This document shows positions 1 to 5,933 of a stretch of 11,505 nucleotides of DNA, one piece after another. Source of the stretch: Falsiroseomonas sp035644895 (GTDB taxonomy: Bacteria > Pseudomonadota > Alphaproteobacteria > Acetobacterales > Acetobacteraceae); NCBI GenBank assembly GCA_035644895.1, contig DASQNQ010000359.1, positions 1 to 11,505 on the forward strand. The letters are read 5' to 3'. Within the stretch, counting starts at the first letter, position 1. Each line of letters begins with the position of its first letter. The notes beneath the pieces were generated by a model. That model was not told where the DNA came from and searched no databases. It saw nothing but the letters and a program-made list of their open reading frames with translations. The position numbers and the translations under genes are program-made.

Positions 1-188
1 CCACGCGGCATCTTGCTGCTGTAGGGGTTCCAGGCGGTGATGAAGCACGCCCTGGACGCAGCATGCCGGCGGAGCAGCGCATCCAGCGCCGGGCTGCGCC
101 GGCCGATGCGCGCGACGGCGCCGGCCGCCTCGTAGTCGGTGCGGGCATAGGCGGCGCGCAGGGCGCGCGGCAGGCGCGGAAGCGGCAC
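1..188 (-). CDS. DUF3293-like protein, N-terminal part (cut by window edge)
   Basis: This reading frame enters from the left edge and is open for about 62 codons from a GTG at 186-188. No in-frame ATG lies nearby, so GTG is the best start; the Shine-Dalgarno is weak. The visible protein has an AYARTDYEA segment followed by FITAWNPYS, which resembles the ITAWNP signature I associate with DUF3293 (Pfam), a family of roughly 120-150 residues with no assigned function. The start lies 5 nt after the stop of the rRNA methyltransferase gene, so it is probably the last or a late gene of the leftward transcription unit. The family call rests on a short motif and is moderate; that it is coding is more secure. 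The C-terminal half lies outside the window. Confidence 0.6.
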   Translation of the reverse strand, partial: MPLPRLPRALRAAYARTDYEAAGAVARIGRRSPALDALLRRHAASRACFITAWNPYSSKMPR

Positions 189-193
189 CGCGC

Positions 194-1384
194 CTACTCG
201 AGCTGCATCAGGAGGCCCTTGAGATAGGCGCTTTCGGGTAGGGCTGGATGGACGGGATGGTCGGGGCCGGCGCCGACCGTCGCCAGGATGCGCGCCTGCC
301 GGCGCGCCCGGGCGACGCCCCAGGTCACGGCCTCGCTGAACTCGCCGACCGCGACATGGTGCGAGCAGGAGGCGATGAAAAGGAACCCGCCCGGCGCCGT
401 CACGCCCGCCGCAAGCCGCGCAAGCTTCGCGTAGCCGCGCAGCGCCGCGGGCTGGTCCTTGCGCGACTTGGCGAAGGCCGGCGGGTCGGCCACCACGACG
501 CCGAAGCGCTCCCCCTGCCCCACCATGCGCTCCAACTCCTGCAGCGCCTCCGCCCGGCGCGTCGCGACCCGCGCGTCAAGCCCGTTGAGGCGGGCCGCCT
601 CCATGGCCAGCGCCAGCGCATGCTCCGACCGGTCGAGCAGCGTGACCTGCGCGGCGCCGGCCGCGGCGGCCGCAAGGCCGAAGCCGCCCGTGTGGCAGAA
701 CGCGTCCAACACCGTCTGCCCGGGGGCAAGGCGCGCGACCATGGCGCGGTTCAAGCGCTGGTCGAAGAACCACCCGGTCTTCTGCCCGGTGCCGAGGTCG
801 ACGGGGAAGCGCAGCGCACCCTCCTCGACCGTCGCGCGGGCATCGTCCTCCCCGCGCAGCACGGCCGTCTCCTCGGCCAGCCCTTCCAGACGCCGCACGC
901 CGCTGTCGTTGCGCGCCACGACGACACGTGGCGAGATCAGCGCGTCCAGCGCCTCCAGGATCGCGGGCGTTGCCCGGTCCATCCCGGCGGTGTTGGCCTG
1001 CAGGGAAACGGCATCGCCATAGCGGTCGAGCACGAGGCCGGGCAGCCCGTCCGCCTCGGCATGCGCAACCCGGTAGTGCGGCCGGTCGAACAGGCGGTCG
1101 CGCAGCGCGAGGCAGGCGGCGAGCCTGGCGCGGAACCAGCCGCCATCGATTGGCGCGGCGGGGTCGGCGTCCAGCCGCCGCGCCGCGATGAGGCTGTGCG
1201 GGTTGAAGTGCCAGGCGCCGAAGCGCGTGCCGTCATCCCCCTCCAGCCTCACGACCGAGCCGGGCGGCAGGGCGCGTGCCTCCGCGGTCATCGCGACCTC
1301 GTTGGAGAAGGCCCAAGGGTGGCCCGCCCGCACGCGGCGGTCGCGGCCGGGCAGGAGGCGCAGCAGAGGACGGGGGGTGGTCAT
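194..1384 (-). CDS. rlmI: RlmI-like 23S rRNA (cytosine-C5) methyltransferase
   Basis: This is a SAM-dependent RNA methyltransferase. E. coli RlmI makes m5C1962 of 23S rRNA, and the protein here has the same length (396 residues). An N-terminal PUA-type domain contains GHPWAFSNEV near residues 21-30. A linker domain with GLVLDRYGD follows, and then a Rossmann methyltransferase domain. The SAM-binding motif I, VLDAFCHTGGFG, is at about 225-236. Motif IV, DPPAFAKS, starts at Asp300. The SCSHH motif at 339-343 places the likely catalytic cysteine at Cys340. The ATG start has no clear Shine-Dalgarno. It lies 21 nt downstream of the transporter stop and is probably co-transcribed with it. The family is firm. 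The exact target base is inferred from the E. coli orthologue, since related paralogues exist. Confidence 0.9.
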   Translation of the reverse strand: MTTPRPLLRLLPGRDRRVRAGHPWAFSNEVAMTAEARALPPGSVVRLEGDDGTRFGAWHFNPHSLIAARRLDADPAAPIDGGWFRARLAACLALRDRLFDRPHYRVAHAEADGLPGLVLDRYGDAVSLQANTAGMDRATPAILEALDALISPRVVVARNDSGVRRLEGLAEETAVLRGEDDARATVEEGALRFPVDLGTGQKTGWFFDQRLNRAMVARLAPGQTVLDAFCHTGGFGLAAAAAGAAQVTLLDRSEHALALAMEAARLNGLDARVATRRAEALQELERMVGQGERFGVVVADPPAFAKSRKDQPAALRGYAKLARLAAGVTAPGGFLFIASCSHHVAVGEFSEAVTWGVARARRQARILATVGAGPDHPVHPALPESAYLKGLLMQLE

Positions 1385-1405
1385 GCACGGCGCATCTAGG
1401 GCCCG

Positions 1406-2281
1406 TCATCCCCGCACGGCAAGCACCACCCCGGACACCGTCAGGCCGAGCGCCAGCACCTCCCGCAGCCCGAGCGGCTCGCCCAGCGCGACGGCGGCCG
1501 AGAACACGCCCACCACCGGCGTCAGCAGCGTGCCCGCCGCTGCGGCGCCCGCCGGCAGCCGCCGCAGCGCCGCGAACCAGGCCAGGTAGCAGAGCGCAAG
1601 AGGCCCGATGCCCCCATAGAGCAGCAGCACCCACCCGCCGGCCGAAACACCGAGCGGGTCCGCCCTGTCGAACAGCACGGCGCCGAGGATCAGCGGCGCG
1701 ATGCCGAGCCCGATCTGCCACGCGACGGAGGCCACGGGCGGAAGCGGCACGGGCCATCGCTTCGTGATCACCGTGCCGAGCGAGAAGAGGATGGCGGCCG
1801 CGAGCGCGAAGCCCACCCCCGGCAGCTTGCCGATCCCGGCCTGCACCCCTTCCCCCAGGACGAGCACCGCGAGCCCCGCGAAGGCAAGGCCGAGCGCCAC
1901 CACGCGCCGCCAGCCGGGTCGCTCACCCAGCACGGCCCAGGCCAGCAGAGAGGTCCAGACGGGCATGGTGTAGCAGACGATCGTCGCCTCCCCAGCCGCG
2001 AGCCAGAGCAGCGAGAAGGACGCGAGCCCCATCCAGGCCGTGACGTTGAGCAGCGAGGCGAGCACCAGGCGCAGCCGCAGCCCGCGCGGCACGCGCAGGG
2101 ACTGGCGCATCAGCACCGCGAGCGGCAGCAGCAGGGCCACGCCGATCACGCCCGTCACCGCGCGGATGGTGAAGGGCGGGATCTCGGACAGCAGCACCTT
2201 CATGATGGGCCAGTTCAGGCCCCATCCGGTCACCGTCGCGAGCAGCAGCAGGAGCCCGGTCGCGTCCGGGCGCGCTGGCAC
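1406..2281 (-). CDS. EamA/DMT-superfamily transporter
   Basis: This is an inner-membrane protein of 291 residues, very rich in Leu, Ala and Gly, with about ten predicted hydrophobic segments in two homologous EamA halves (about 10-140 and 150-290). Each half ends in a similar pattern: LGERPGWRRVVALGLAFAGL in the first and LGEPLGLREVLALGLTVSGV in the second. This internal repeat is diagnostic of the 10-TM drug/metabolite transporter superfamily. Members export or import amino acids, nucleosides, sugars and other small metabolites, and the substrate cannot be read from sequence. The start is GTG (2279-2281), 6 nt after the stop of the aldolase-family gene, which indicates coupled expression. 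Pairing with an aldolase-family enzyme might mean that a related metabolite is transported, but that is only inference. Confidence 0.88.
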   Translation of the reverse strand: MPARPDATGLLLLLATVTGWGLNWPIMKVLLSEIPPFTIRAVTGVIGVALLLPLAVLMRQSLRVPRGLRLRLVLASLLNVTAWMGLASFSLLWLAAGEATIVCYTMPVWTSLLAWAVLGERPGWRRVVALGLAFAGLAVLVLGEGVQAGIGKLPGVGFALAAAILFSLGTVITKRWPVPLPPVASVAWQIGLGIAPLILGAVLFDRADPLGVSAGGWVLLLYGGIGPLALCYLAWFAALRRLPAGAAAAGTLLTPVVGVFSAAVALGEPLGLREVLALGLTVSGVVLAVRG

Positions 2282-2287
2282 GCGCGG

Positions 2288-3076
2288 CTAGTCCAGGAAG
2301 TCCGGCTCCTCCCGCGCCAGGCGGCGGCGGATGCTCTGCATGTGCAGGCGCGCGCTCTCGCCGTCGCCCTCGCGCATCTGCGCGTAGGTGCGGGCGGCGA
2401 TGTCGGGCCGCACGGGCACCAGCTTGCGCCCCGTGCTCTCGGCCAGCACCTGCGCCTCCGCCGCGCGTTCCAGGTAGTAGAGGTCGTCCCAGGCCTCGGC
2501 GGCCGAGGCGCCCACCACCATGACGCCGTGGTTGCGCATGAACACCACGTCCGCGTCGCCGAGCGAGGCCGCGATGCGGTCCCCCTCCGACTCGTCGAGT
2601 GCGAGGCCGTTGTAGTCGCGGTCCACCCGCGTGCGACCGTAGAACTTGAGCGCGGACTGCCCGGCCCAGGCCAGCGGCTCGCCCTCCACCATCGCGAGCG
2701 CCGTCGCATAGGGCATGTGGGTGTGGAAGCAGGCGCGGGCGCGCGGGACGTTCGCGTGGACGCGGGCATGGATGAAGAAGGCCGTCGCCTCCGGCACGCC
2801 GTCACCCGCCACCACGTTGCCGTGGAAGTCGCAGACGAGCAGGCGCGACGCCGTGACCTCGGCGAAGGCGTAGCCGTAGGGGTTGACCAGGAACAGGTCG
2901 TCCCGTCCCGGCACCATCAGGGAGAAGTGGTTGCAGATCCCCTCGTGCAGGCCGAGCCGCGCGGCCATGCGGAAGCAGGCGGCCAGGTCGCGCCGCGCCT
3001 CCAGCACCTCCGCCGCGTCGAGGTCGGAGTTCCGCAGCAGCGCCGGCGCGCCCGGCGCACCCAGGGCATGGGCCAT
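2288..3076 (-). CDS. Class II aldolase/adducin family protein
   Basis: This is a cytoplasmic Zn-dependent enzyme of the fuculose-phosphate aldolase/ribulose-phosphate epimerase fold, 262 residues from the chosen start. GICNHFSLMVPG (46-57) is the substrate/phosphate loop. PEATAFFIHARVH (95-107) carries the probable acid/base Glu96. FHTHMPYATALAM (117-129) supplies metal ligands His118 and His120, and RNHGVMVVG (181-189) supplies the third, His183. The frame is open a further 25 codons upstream. I chose the ATG at 3074-3076 because a strong Shine-Dalgarno lies 6 nt upstream, and because a promoter-like pair falls inside the would-be extension. It heads a leftward unit with the EamA transporter. 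The substrate (sugar phosphate, aldol or decarboxylation chemistry) is unknown; uncharacterised members of this size are common in proteobacteria. Confidence 0.88.
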   Translation of the reverse strand: MAHALGAPGAPALLRNSDLDAAEVLEARRDLAACFRMAARLGLHEGICNHFSLMVPGRDDLFLVNPYGYAFAEVTASRLLVCDFHGNVVAGDGVPEATAFFIHARVHANVPRARACFHTHMPYATALAMVEGEPLAWAGQSALKFYGRTRVDRDYNGLALDESEGDRIAASLGDADVVFMRNHGVMVVGASAAEAWDDLYYLERAAEAQVLAESTGRKLVPVRPDIAARTYAQMREGDGESARLHMQSIRRRLAREEPDFLD

Positions 3077-3081
3077 GTCTG

Positions 3082-3092
3082 TCTCCCCTTCC
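3082..3092 (-). promoter_or_regulatory. Ribosome binding site deciding the aldolase-family start
   Basis: On the minus strand GGAAGGGGAGA precedes the ATG at 3076, with 6 nt between the GGGGAG core and the start codon. It supports the shorter protein over an extension beginning at 3151. Confidence 0.7.
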
Positions 3093-3104
3093 GGTTCCGG
3101 CGCG

Positions 3105-3133
3105 ATCATGTGGATGGTGCAGGCCGGCGGCAA
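3105..3133 (-). promoter_or_regulatory. Candidate sigma-70-type promoter for the leftward operon
   Basis: On the minus strand TTGCCG (3133-3128) and CATGAT (3110-3105) are separated by exactly 17 nt. Each matches 4 of 6 consensus bases, including the A and final T of the -10. Transcription would begin near 3098, giving a leader of about 20 nt that contains the Shine-Dalgarno. The same TTGCCG-17 arrangement recurs upstream of the transketolase gene. This is inferred from consensus only. Confidence 0.42.
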
Positions 3134-3140
3134 GGGCGCC

Positions 3141-3169
3141 TTCACGCCCATGCGGCATGGGCCTAGGCT
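3141..3169 (+). promoter_or_regulatory. Candidate divergent promoter with a dyad in its spacer
   Basis: TTCACG (3141-3146) and TAGGCT (3164-3169) are 17 nt apart and would drive the peroxidase-related gene. The -35 matches 4 of 6 consensus bases and the -10 only 3 of 6. The spacer is filled by the perfect inverted repeat GCCCATG-CGG-CATGGGC (3146-3162), a shape expected of an operator. It lies between two divergent genes and could serve either or both. Confidence 0.3.
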
Positions 3170-3190
3170 GCGCCGCCCGACCCGACCGCC

Positions 3191-3199
3191 GAGAGGAGG
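3191..3199 (+). promoter_or_regulatory. Strong Shine-Dalgarno deciding a TTG start
   Basis: GAGAGGAGG, including the perfect AGGAGG core at 3194-3199, sits 5 nt before the TTG at 3205. An earlier in-frame ATG at 3157 has no such site and lies inside the candidate promoter/dyad, so TTG is preferred. Confidence 0.72.
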
Positions 3200-3204
3200 C
3201 CCCC

Positions 3205-3774
3205 TTGGCCCCGCCCATCAGCCGCTTCCCCGTCCCCGACCTTGCCGCGCTGCCCGACGACGTGCGCGAGCGCATCCTGAAGGTGCAGGAGAAGTCGGGC
3301 TTCATCCCGAACATCTTCCTCGCCCTGGCCTGGCGGCCGGACGAGTTCCGGGCCTTCATGGCCTACCACGACGCGCTGATGAACAAGCGGGAGGGGCTGA
3401 CGGCCGCCGAGCGCGAGATGATCGTTGTCGCCGTCTCCATCGGCAACCAGTGCCAGTACTGCGTCGTGGCCCATGGCGCGATCCTGCGCGTCCGCGCGAA
3501 GGACCCGGGCATCTCGGAGCTGGTCGCCGCCAACTGGCGCAAGGCCGACCTGCCGCCGCGGCAGCGGGCGATGCTGGACTACGCCACCAAGGTCGCGACC
3601 GCGTCGCATCTGGTCACGGAGGCCGACCGCGCCGCGCTGCGCGAGGCCGGGCTGACGGAGGACGAGATCTGGGACACGGGCGCCATCGCCGCCTTCTTCT
3701 CGATGTCGAACCGGCTGGCCAATGCCATCGAGCTGAAGCCGAACCCCGAGTTCCACGCGATTGGGCGCGGCTGA
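3205..3774 (+). CDS. Peroxidase-related (AhpD-like/carboxymuconolactone decarboxylase fold) protein
   Basis: The protein is cytoplasmic, 189 residues from a TTG start with an ideal Shine-Dalgarno. It belongs to the AhpD-like all-helical superfamily and most resembles the uncharacterised peroxidase-related subgroup of about 190 residues. The AhpD active-site pattern E-x11-C-x2-C-x3-H is intact as Glu71, Cys83, Cys86 and His90 (NQCQYCVVAH). This predicts a redox-active disulfide and alkyl-hydroperoxide or thiol-disulfide activity, with a proton relay through Glu/His. The N-terminus SGFIPNIFLALAWRPDEF matches the usual opening of the group. The Zn-hydrolase start lies one base after its stop, so the two are almost certainly translated from one message. 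The physiological substrate is not known; the redox role is inferred from the motif. Confidence 0.88.
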   Translation: MAPPISRFPVPDLAALPDDVRERILKVQEKSGFIPNIFLALAWRPDEFRAFMAYHDALMNKREGLTAAEREMIVVAVSIGNQCQYCVVAHGAILRVRAKDPGISELVAANWRKADLPPRQRAMLDYATKVATASHLVTEADRAALREAGLTEDEIWDTGAIAAFFSMSNRLANAIELKPNPEFHAIGRG

Positions 3775-3775
3775 G

Positions 3776-5020
3776 ATGTCCGGCACCAACCAGCGCATCA
3801 GCGGGCCGCGCCTCTGGGACAGCCTGATGGACATGGCCGCGATCGGCGCGACGCCAAAGGGCGGCGTACGCCGCCTGACGCTCACCGAGGTGGATCGCCA
3901 GGGCCGCGACCGCTTCGCGCAGCTCTGCCGCGAGGTGGGGCTGACGGTCCGCGTGGATGCCATCGGCAACATGTTCGCCCGCCGGGAGGGCCGCGATCCC
4001 TCCCGCAGGCCGGTGCTGTTCGGCTCCCACCTCGACAGCCAGCCCTCGGGCGGGAAGTTCGACGGGGCGCTCGGCGTGATGGCGGGGCTCGAGGTCATGC
4101 GGACGCTGCACGAGCTGAACGTCACCACCGAGGCGCCGCTGGAGCTGGTGAACTGGACGGACGAGGAGGGCAGCCGCTTCGGCCACTCGCTGATGGGCAG
4201 CGGCGCCTGGGCCGGCGTCTACCCGCTGGGGAAGGTCTATGGCCTGCGGGACGTGGATGGCGTCACGGTTTCGGACGCGCTGGACGCCATCGGCTACAAG
4301 GGAAACGAACCGGCCGAGCCCTTCCCGGCCGACGCCTATTTCGAGCTGCACATCGAGCAGGGCCCCATCCTGGAGAAGGAGGGCAAGCGCATCGGCGTCG
4401 TGACGGGCGCGCAGGCGCAGGTCTGGTGGGATGCGCGCATCACGGGCCGCGACAGCCACGCCGGGACCACGCCGCCCTATGCGAGGCGCGATGCGCTGGT
4501 CGCCGCGGCGCGCGTGATCGAGCTGGTGGACCGCCGAATGCGCGAGCGCGGCGATGACGGCCGCGGCACGGTGGGCTTCCTGCGCGTGGAGCCCAACAGC
4601 CGCAACGTCGTGCCCGGGGAGGTCACCTTCAGCGTTGAGTTCCGGCATCCGGACACCGCGCAGATCGAACAGCTCGCCTCGCTCTTCCCCGAGGAGGCCA
4701 CGCGCCTGGTTGCGGAGACGGGCTGCCGGCTGGAGCTGACGGAGCTGTTCCGCTTCGCGCACCAGCCCTTCGACGCGGACTGCGTGGACCTGGTCCGCCA
4801 GGCGACCCGGCGGCTCGGCTACGAGTCGCGCGAGATCGTCTCAGGCGCCGGCCACGACGCAGTCTACGTCGCGCGCCGCGTGCCGACGGCGATGATCTTC
4901 ACCCCCTGCAAGGATGGCCTCTCCCACAACGAGGAGGAGAGCATCGAGCCGGAGGAGGCCGAGGCCGGCTGCCAGGTGCTGTTCGAGGCGGTGGTGGCGC
5001 GGGCGAACCGGCCGCTCTGA
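3776..5020 (+). CDS. M20-family Zn-dependent hydrolase (N-carbamoyl-L-amino acid hydrolase / allantoate amidohydrolase type)
   Basis: This is a cytoplasmic dinuclear-metal amidohydrolase of 414 residues, a normal family length. It hydrolyses carbamoyl or ureido C-N bonds, releasing CO2 and ammonia from N-carbamoyl amino acids, ureidopropionate or allantoate. Predicted metal ligands are His85 (GSHLDSQPSGG), Asp96 (KFDGALG), Glu131 (WTDEEGSRFG), His192 (ELHIEQGP) and His384 (GLSHNEEE), with Glu130 as the catalytic base. The lid/dimerisation domain shows DSHAGTTPPYARRDAL (226-241), and Arg290 in FSVEFRHPD is the likely substrate carboxylate contact. I chose the ATG at 3776 (TGAGATG junction with the preceding stop) over an upstream TTG lacking a Shine-Dalgarno. 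Coupling to an AhpD-like redox protein does not reveal the substrate. Hydantoin, pyrimidine or purine breakdown are all possible. Confidence 0.9.
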   Translation: MSGTNQRISGPRLWDSLMDMAAIGATPKGGVRRLTLTEVDRQGRDRFAQLCREVGLTVRVDAIGNMFARREGRDPSRRPVLFGSHLDSQPSGGKFDGALGVMAGLEVMRTLHELNVTTEAPLELVNWTDEEGSRFGHSLMGSGAWAGVYPLGKVYGLRDVDGVTVSDALDAIGYKGNEPAEPFPADAYFELHIEQGPILEKEGKRIGVVTGAQAQVWWDARITGRDSHAGTTPPYARRDALVAAARVIELVDRRMRERGDDGRGTVGFLRVEPNSRNVVPGEVTFSVEFRHPDTAQIEQLASLFPEEATRLVAETGCRLELTELFRFAHQPFDADCVDLVRQATRRLGYESREIVSGAGHDAVYVARRVPTAMIFTPCKDGLSHNEEESIEPEEAEAGCQVLFEAVVARANRPL

Positions 5021-5032
5021 CCCGGTCCCGCG

Positions 5033-5785
5033 CTAGCCGCCGACGAGCTTCGCGACCACGAAGGCTGTCACGGCGGCGAGCCCGCCGATCAGCAGCGTGT
5101 TGAGCGCACCGCGCACCGGCGGCAGGCCCGTCGCCTTCGCACGAAGCCACCCGAATCCGAGCAGCGCCACGGCGGTCAGGGCCGAGGAGAGCAGCAGCGC
5201 CGGCCGCGTCTCCTCGAACATCATGTAGGGCGAGAGGGGGATCAGCCCGCCGACCACATAGGCGCCGCCGATGGCCATGGCGGACTTCGCGGCGCGGCCC
5301 GGGTCCGGCTCGCTCAGGTCAAGCTCGAAGCGCATCATGAAGTCCACCCACTTCTTGCGGTCGGAGGCGATGGCCTCGACGGCCTGGTTCAGCACCTCCC
5401 CCCGCACCCCGTAGCGGTGCAGGATCGCGGCGACCTCCCACCGCTCCCGGTCGGGGTAGAGGTGTGTCTCCTCCTCCTCCCGCCGCCGCTCGTTCACGTA
5501 GTGGTCGGCCTGCGTCCGCGCGGCGAGGTAGCCGCCGAGGCCCATGGCGACGCAGCCGGCCGCGATCTCGGCGACGCCCGCCGTCACGATCAGCGGGTTG
5601 GCCGCGACCGCGCCGGCCAGCCCCGCCGCGAGGGCGAAGGGCACCGTGAGGCCATCCGCCGCGCCGAGGACGAGGTCGCGCACCGCCTCGTTCTGGGTGA
5701 AGTGGCGCTCCTCATGCGGCGGGCCGGGCGGCATGGGGGGCAGCCCGTCGCGGATGCGGGCCTCGGTCGGCGTCACGTCATGCAT
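5033..5785 (-). CDS. VIT1/CCC1 family metal (Fe/Mn) transporter
   Basis: This is an inner-membrane protein of 250 residues related to plant vacuolar iron transporter VIT1 and yeast CCC1. Two helices (about 36-57 and 64-86) precede a soluble Glu-rich segment, NERRREEEETHLYPDRE (about 98-114), corresponding to the metal-binding domain. Three further helices follow (about 168-190, 195-215, 225-248). The signature DGLTVPFALAAG carries Asp44. Glu73 and Met81 fit the positions of conserved transport-path residues described for the plant VIT1 structure. The family moves Fe2+ or Mn2+ out of the cytosol, usually by proton antiport, so a detoxification role is likely. It converges on the Zn hydrolase gene with a 12-nt gap and no obvious terminator between. 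The Shine-Dalgarno is weak; ATG 5783-5785 is the natural start. Confidence 0.88.
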   Translation of the reverse strand: MHDVTPTEARIRDGLPPMPPGPPHEERHFTQNEAVRDLVLGAADGLTVPFALAAGLAGAVAANPLIVTAGVAEIAAGCVAMGLGGYLAARTQADHYVNERRREEEETHLYPDRERWEVAAILHRYGVRGEVLNQAVEAIASDRKKWVDFMMRFELDLSEPDPGRAAKSAMAIGGAYVVGGLIPLSPYMMFEETRPALLLSSALTAVALLGFGWLRAKATGLPPVRGALNTLLIGGLAAVTAFVVAKLVGG

Positions 5786-5853
5786 CGGACAAGGCTAGCG
5801 AAGCCGCGCCGCCGGTGCCATCGCGTGCCGGGCCTGACGTGTTCGTGACGGGC

Positions 5854-5897
5854 GGGGCCGGGCCGGGGCGCCCGGGGCCACCGGGTTGCCGGGGGGG
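5854..5897 (+). promoter_or_regulatory. Six-tract G-quadruplex-forming motif in the divergent promoter region
   Basis: Six runs of three or more G lie on the plus strand at 5854-5857, 5860-5862, 5865-5868, 5874-5877, 5883-5885 and 5891-5897, with loops of 2, 2, 5, 5 and 5 nt. This satisfies the canonical G3+N1-7 rule several times over. It sits between the metal transporter and transketolase genes and runs into the candidate -35 of the latter. The motif is directly visible; folding and function are inference. Confidence 0.45.
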
Positions 5898-5914
5898 CGG
5901 CACGCCTCTATAGC
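5886..5914 (+). promoter_or_regulatory. Candidate sigma-70-type promoter for tkt-gap-pgk
   Basis: TTGCCG (5886-5891) and TATAGC (5909-5914) are 17 nt apart and each matches 4 of 6 consensus bases. TATAGC is one of the few AT-containing patches in this GC-rich spacer. Initiation would fall near 5921, leaving about a dozen nucleotides before the TTG start, just enough for the GGAGG site. Confidence 0.5.
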
Positions 5915-5923
5915 GGCGGCGCC

Positions 5924-5928
5924 GGAGG
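5924..5928 (+). promoter_or_regulatory. Shine-Dalgarno deciding the tkt TTG start
   Basis: GGAGG lies 5 nt upstream of TTG 5934-5936. The other in-frame candidates are TTG 5886, which falls inside the promoter, and ATG 6036, which has only GAGG at longer spacing. Confidence 0.6.
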
Positions 5929-5933
5929 ACCCA

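Noticed and set aside
248..1399. A 383-codon plus-strand open frame across the rRNA methyltransferase gene
   Set aside because: It is antisense to a full-length RlmI-like protein of canonical length. Its product is Arg-rich low complexity.
2342..3166. A plus-strand open frame opposite the aldolase-family gene
   Set aside because: The minus-strand product has all metal-binding histidines of class II aldolases. The plus frame has only composition-driven sequence.
5021..5032. Possible bidirectional terminator between the converging hydrolase and metal transporter genes
   Set aside because: The 12-nt gap has no inverted repeat with a T run.
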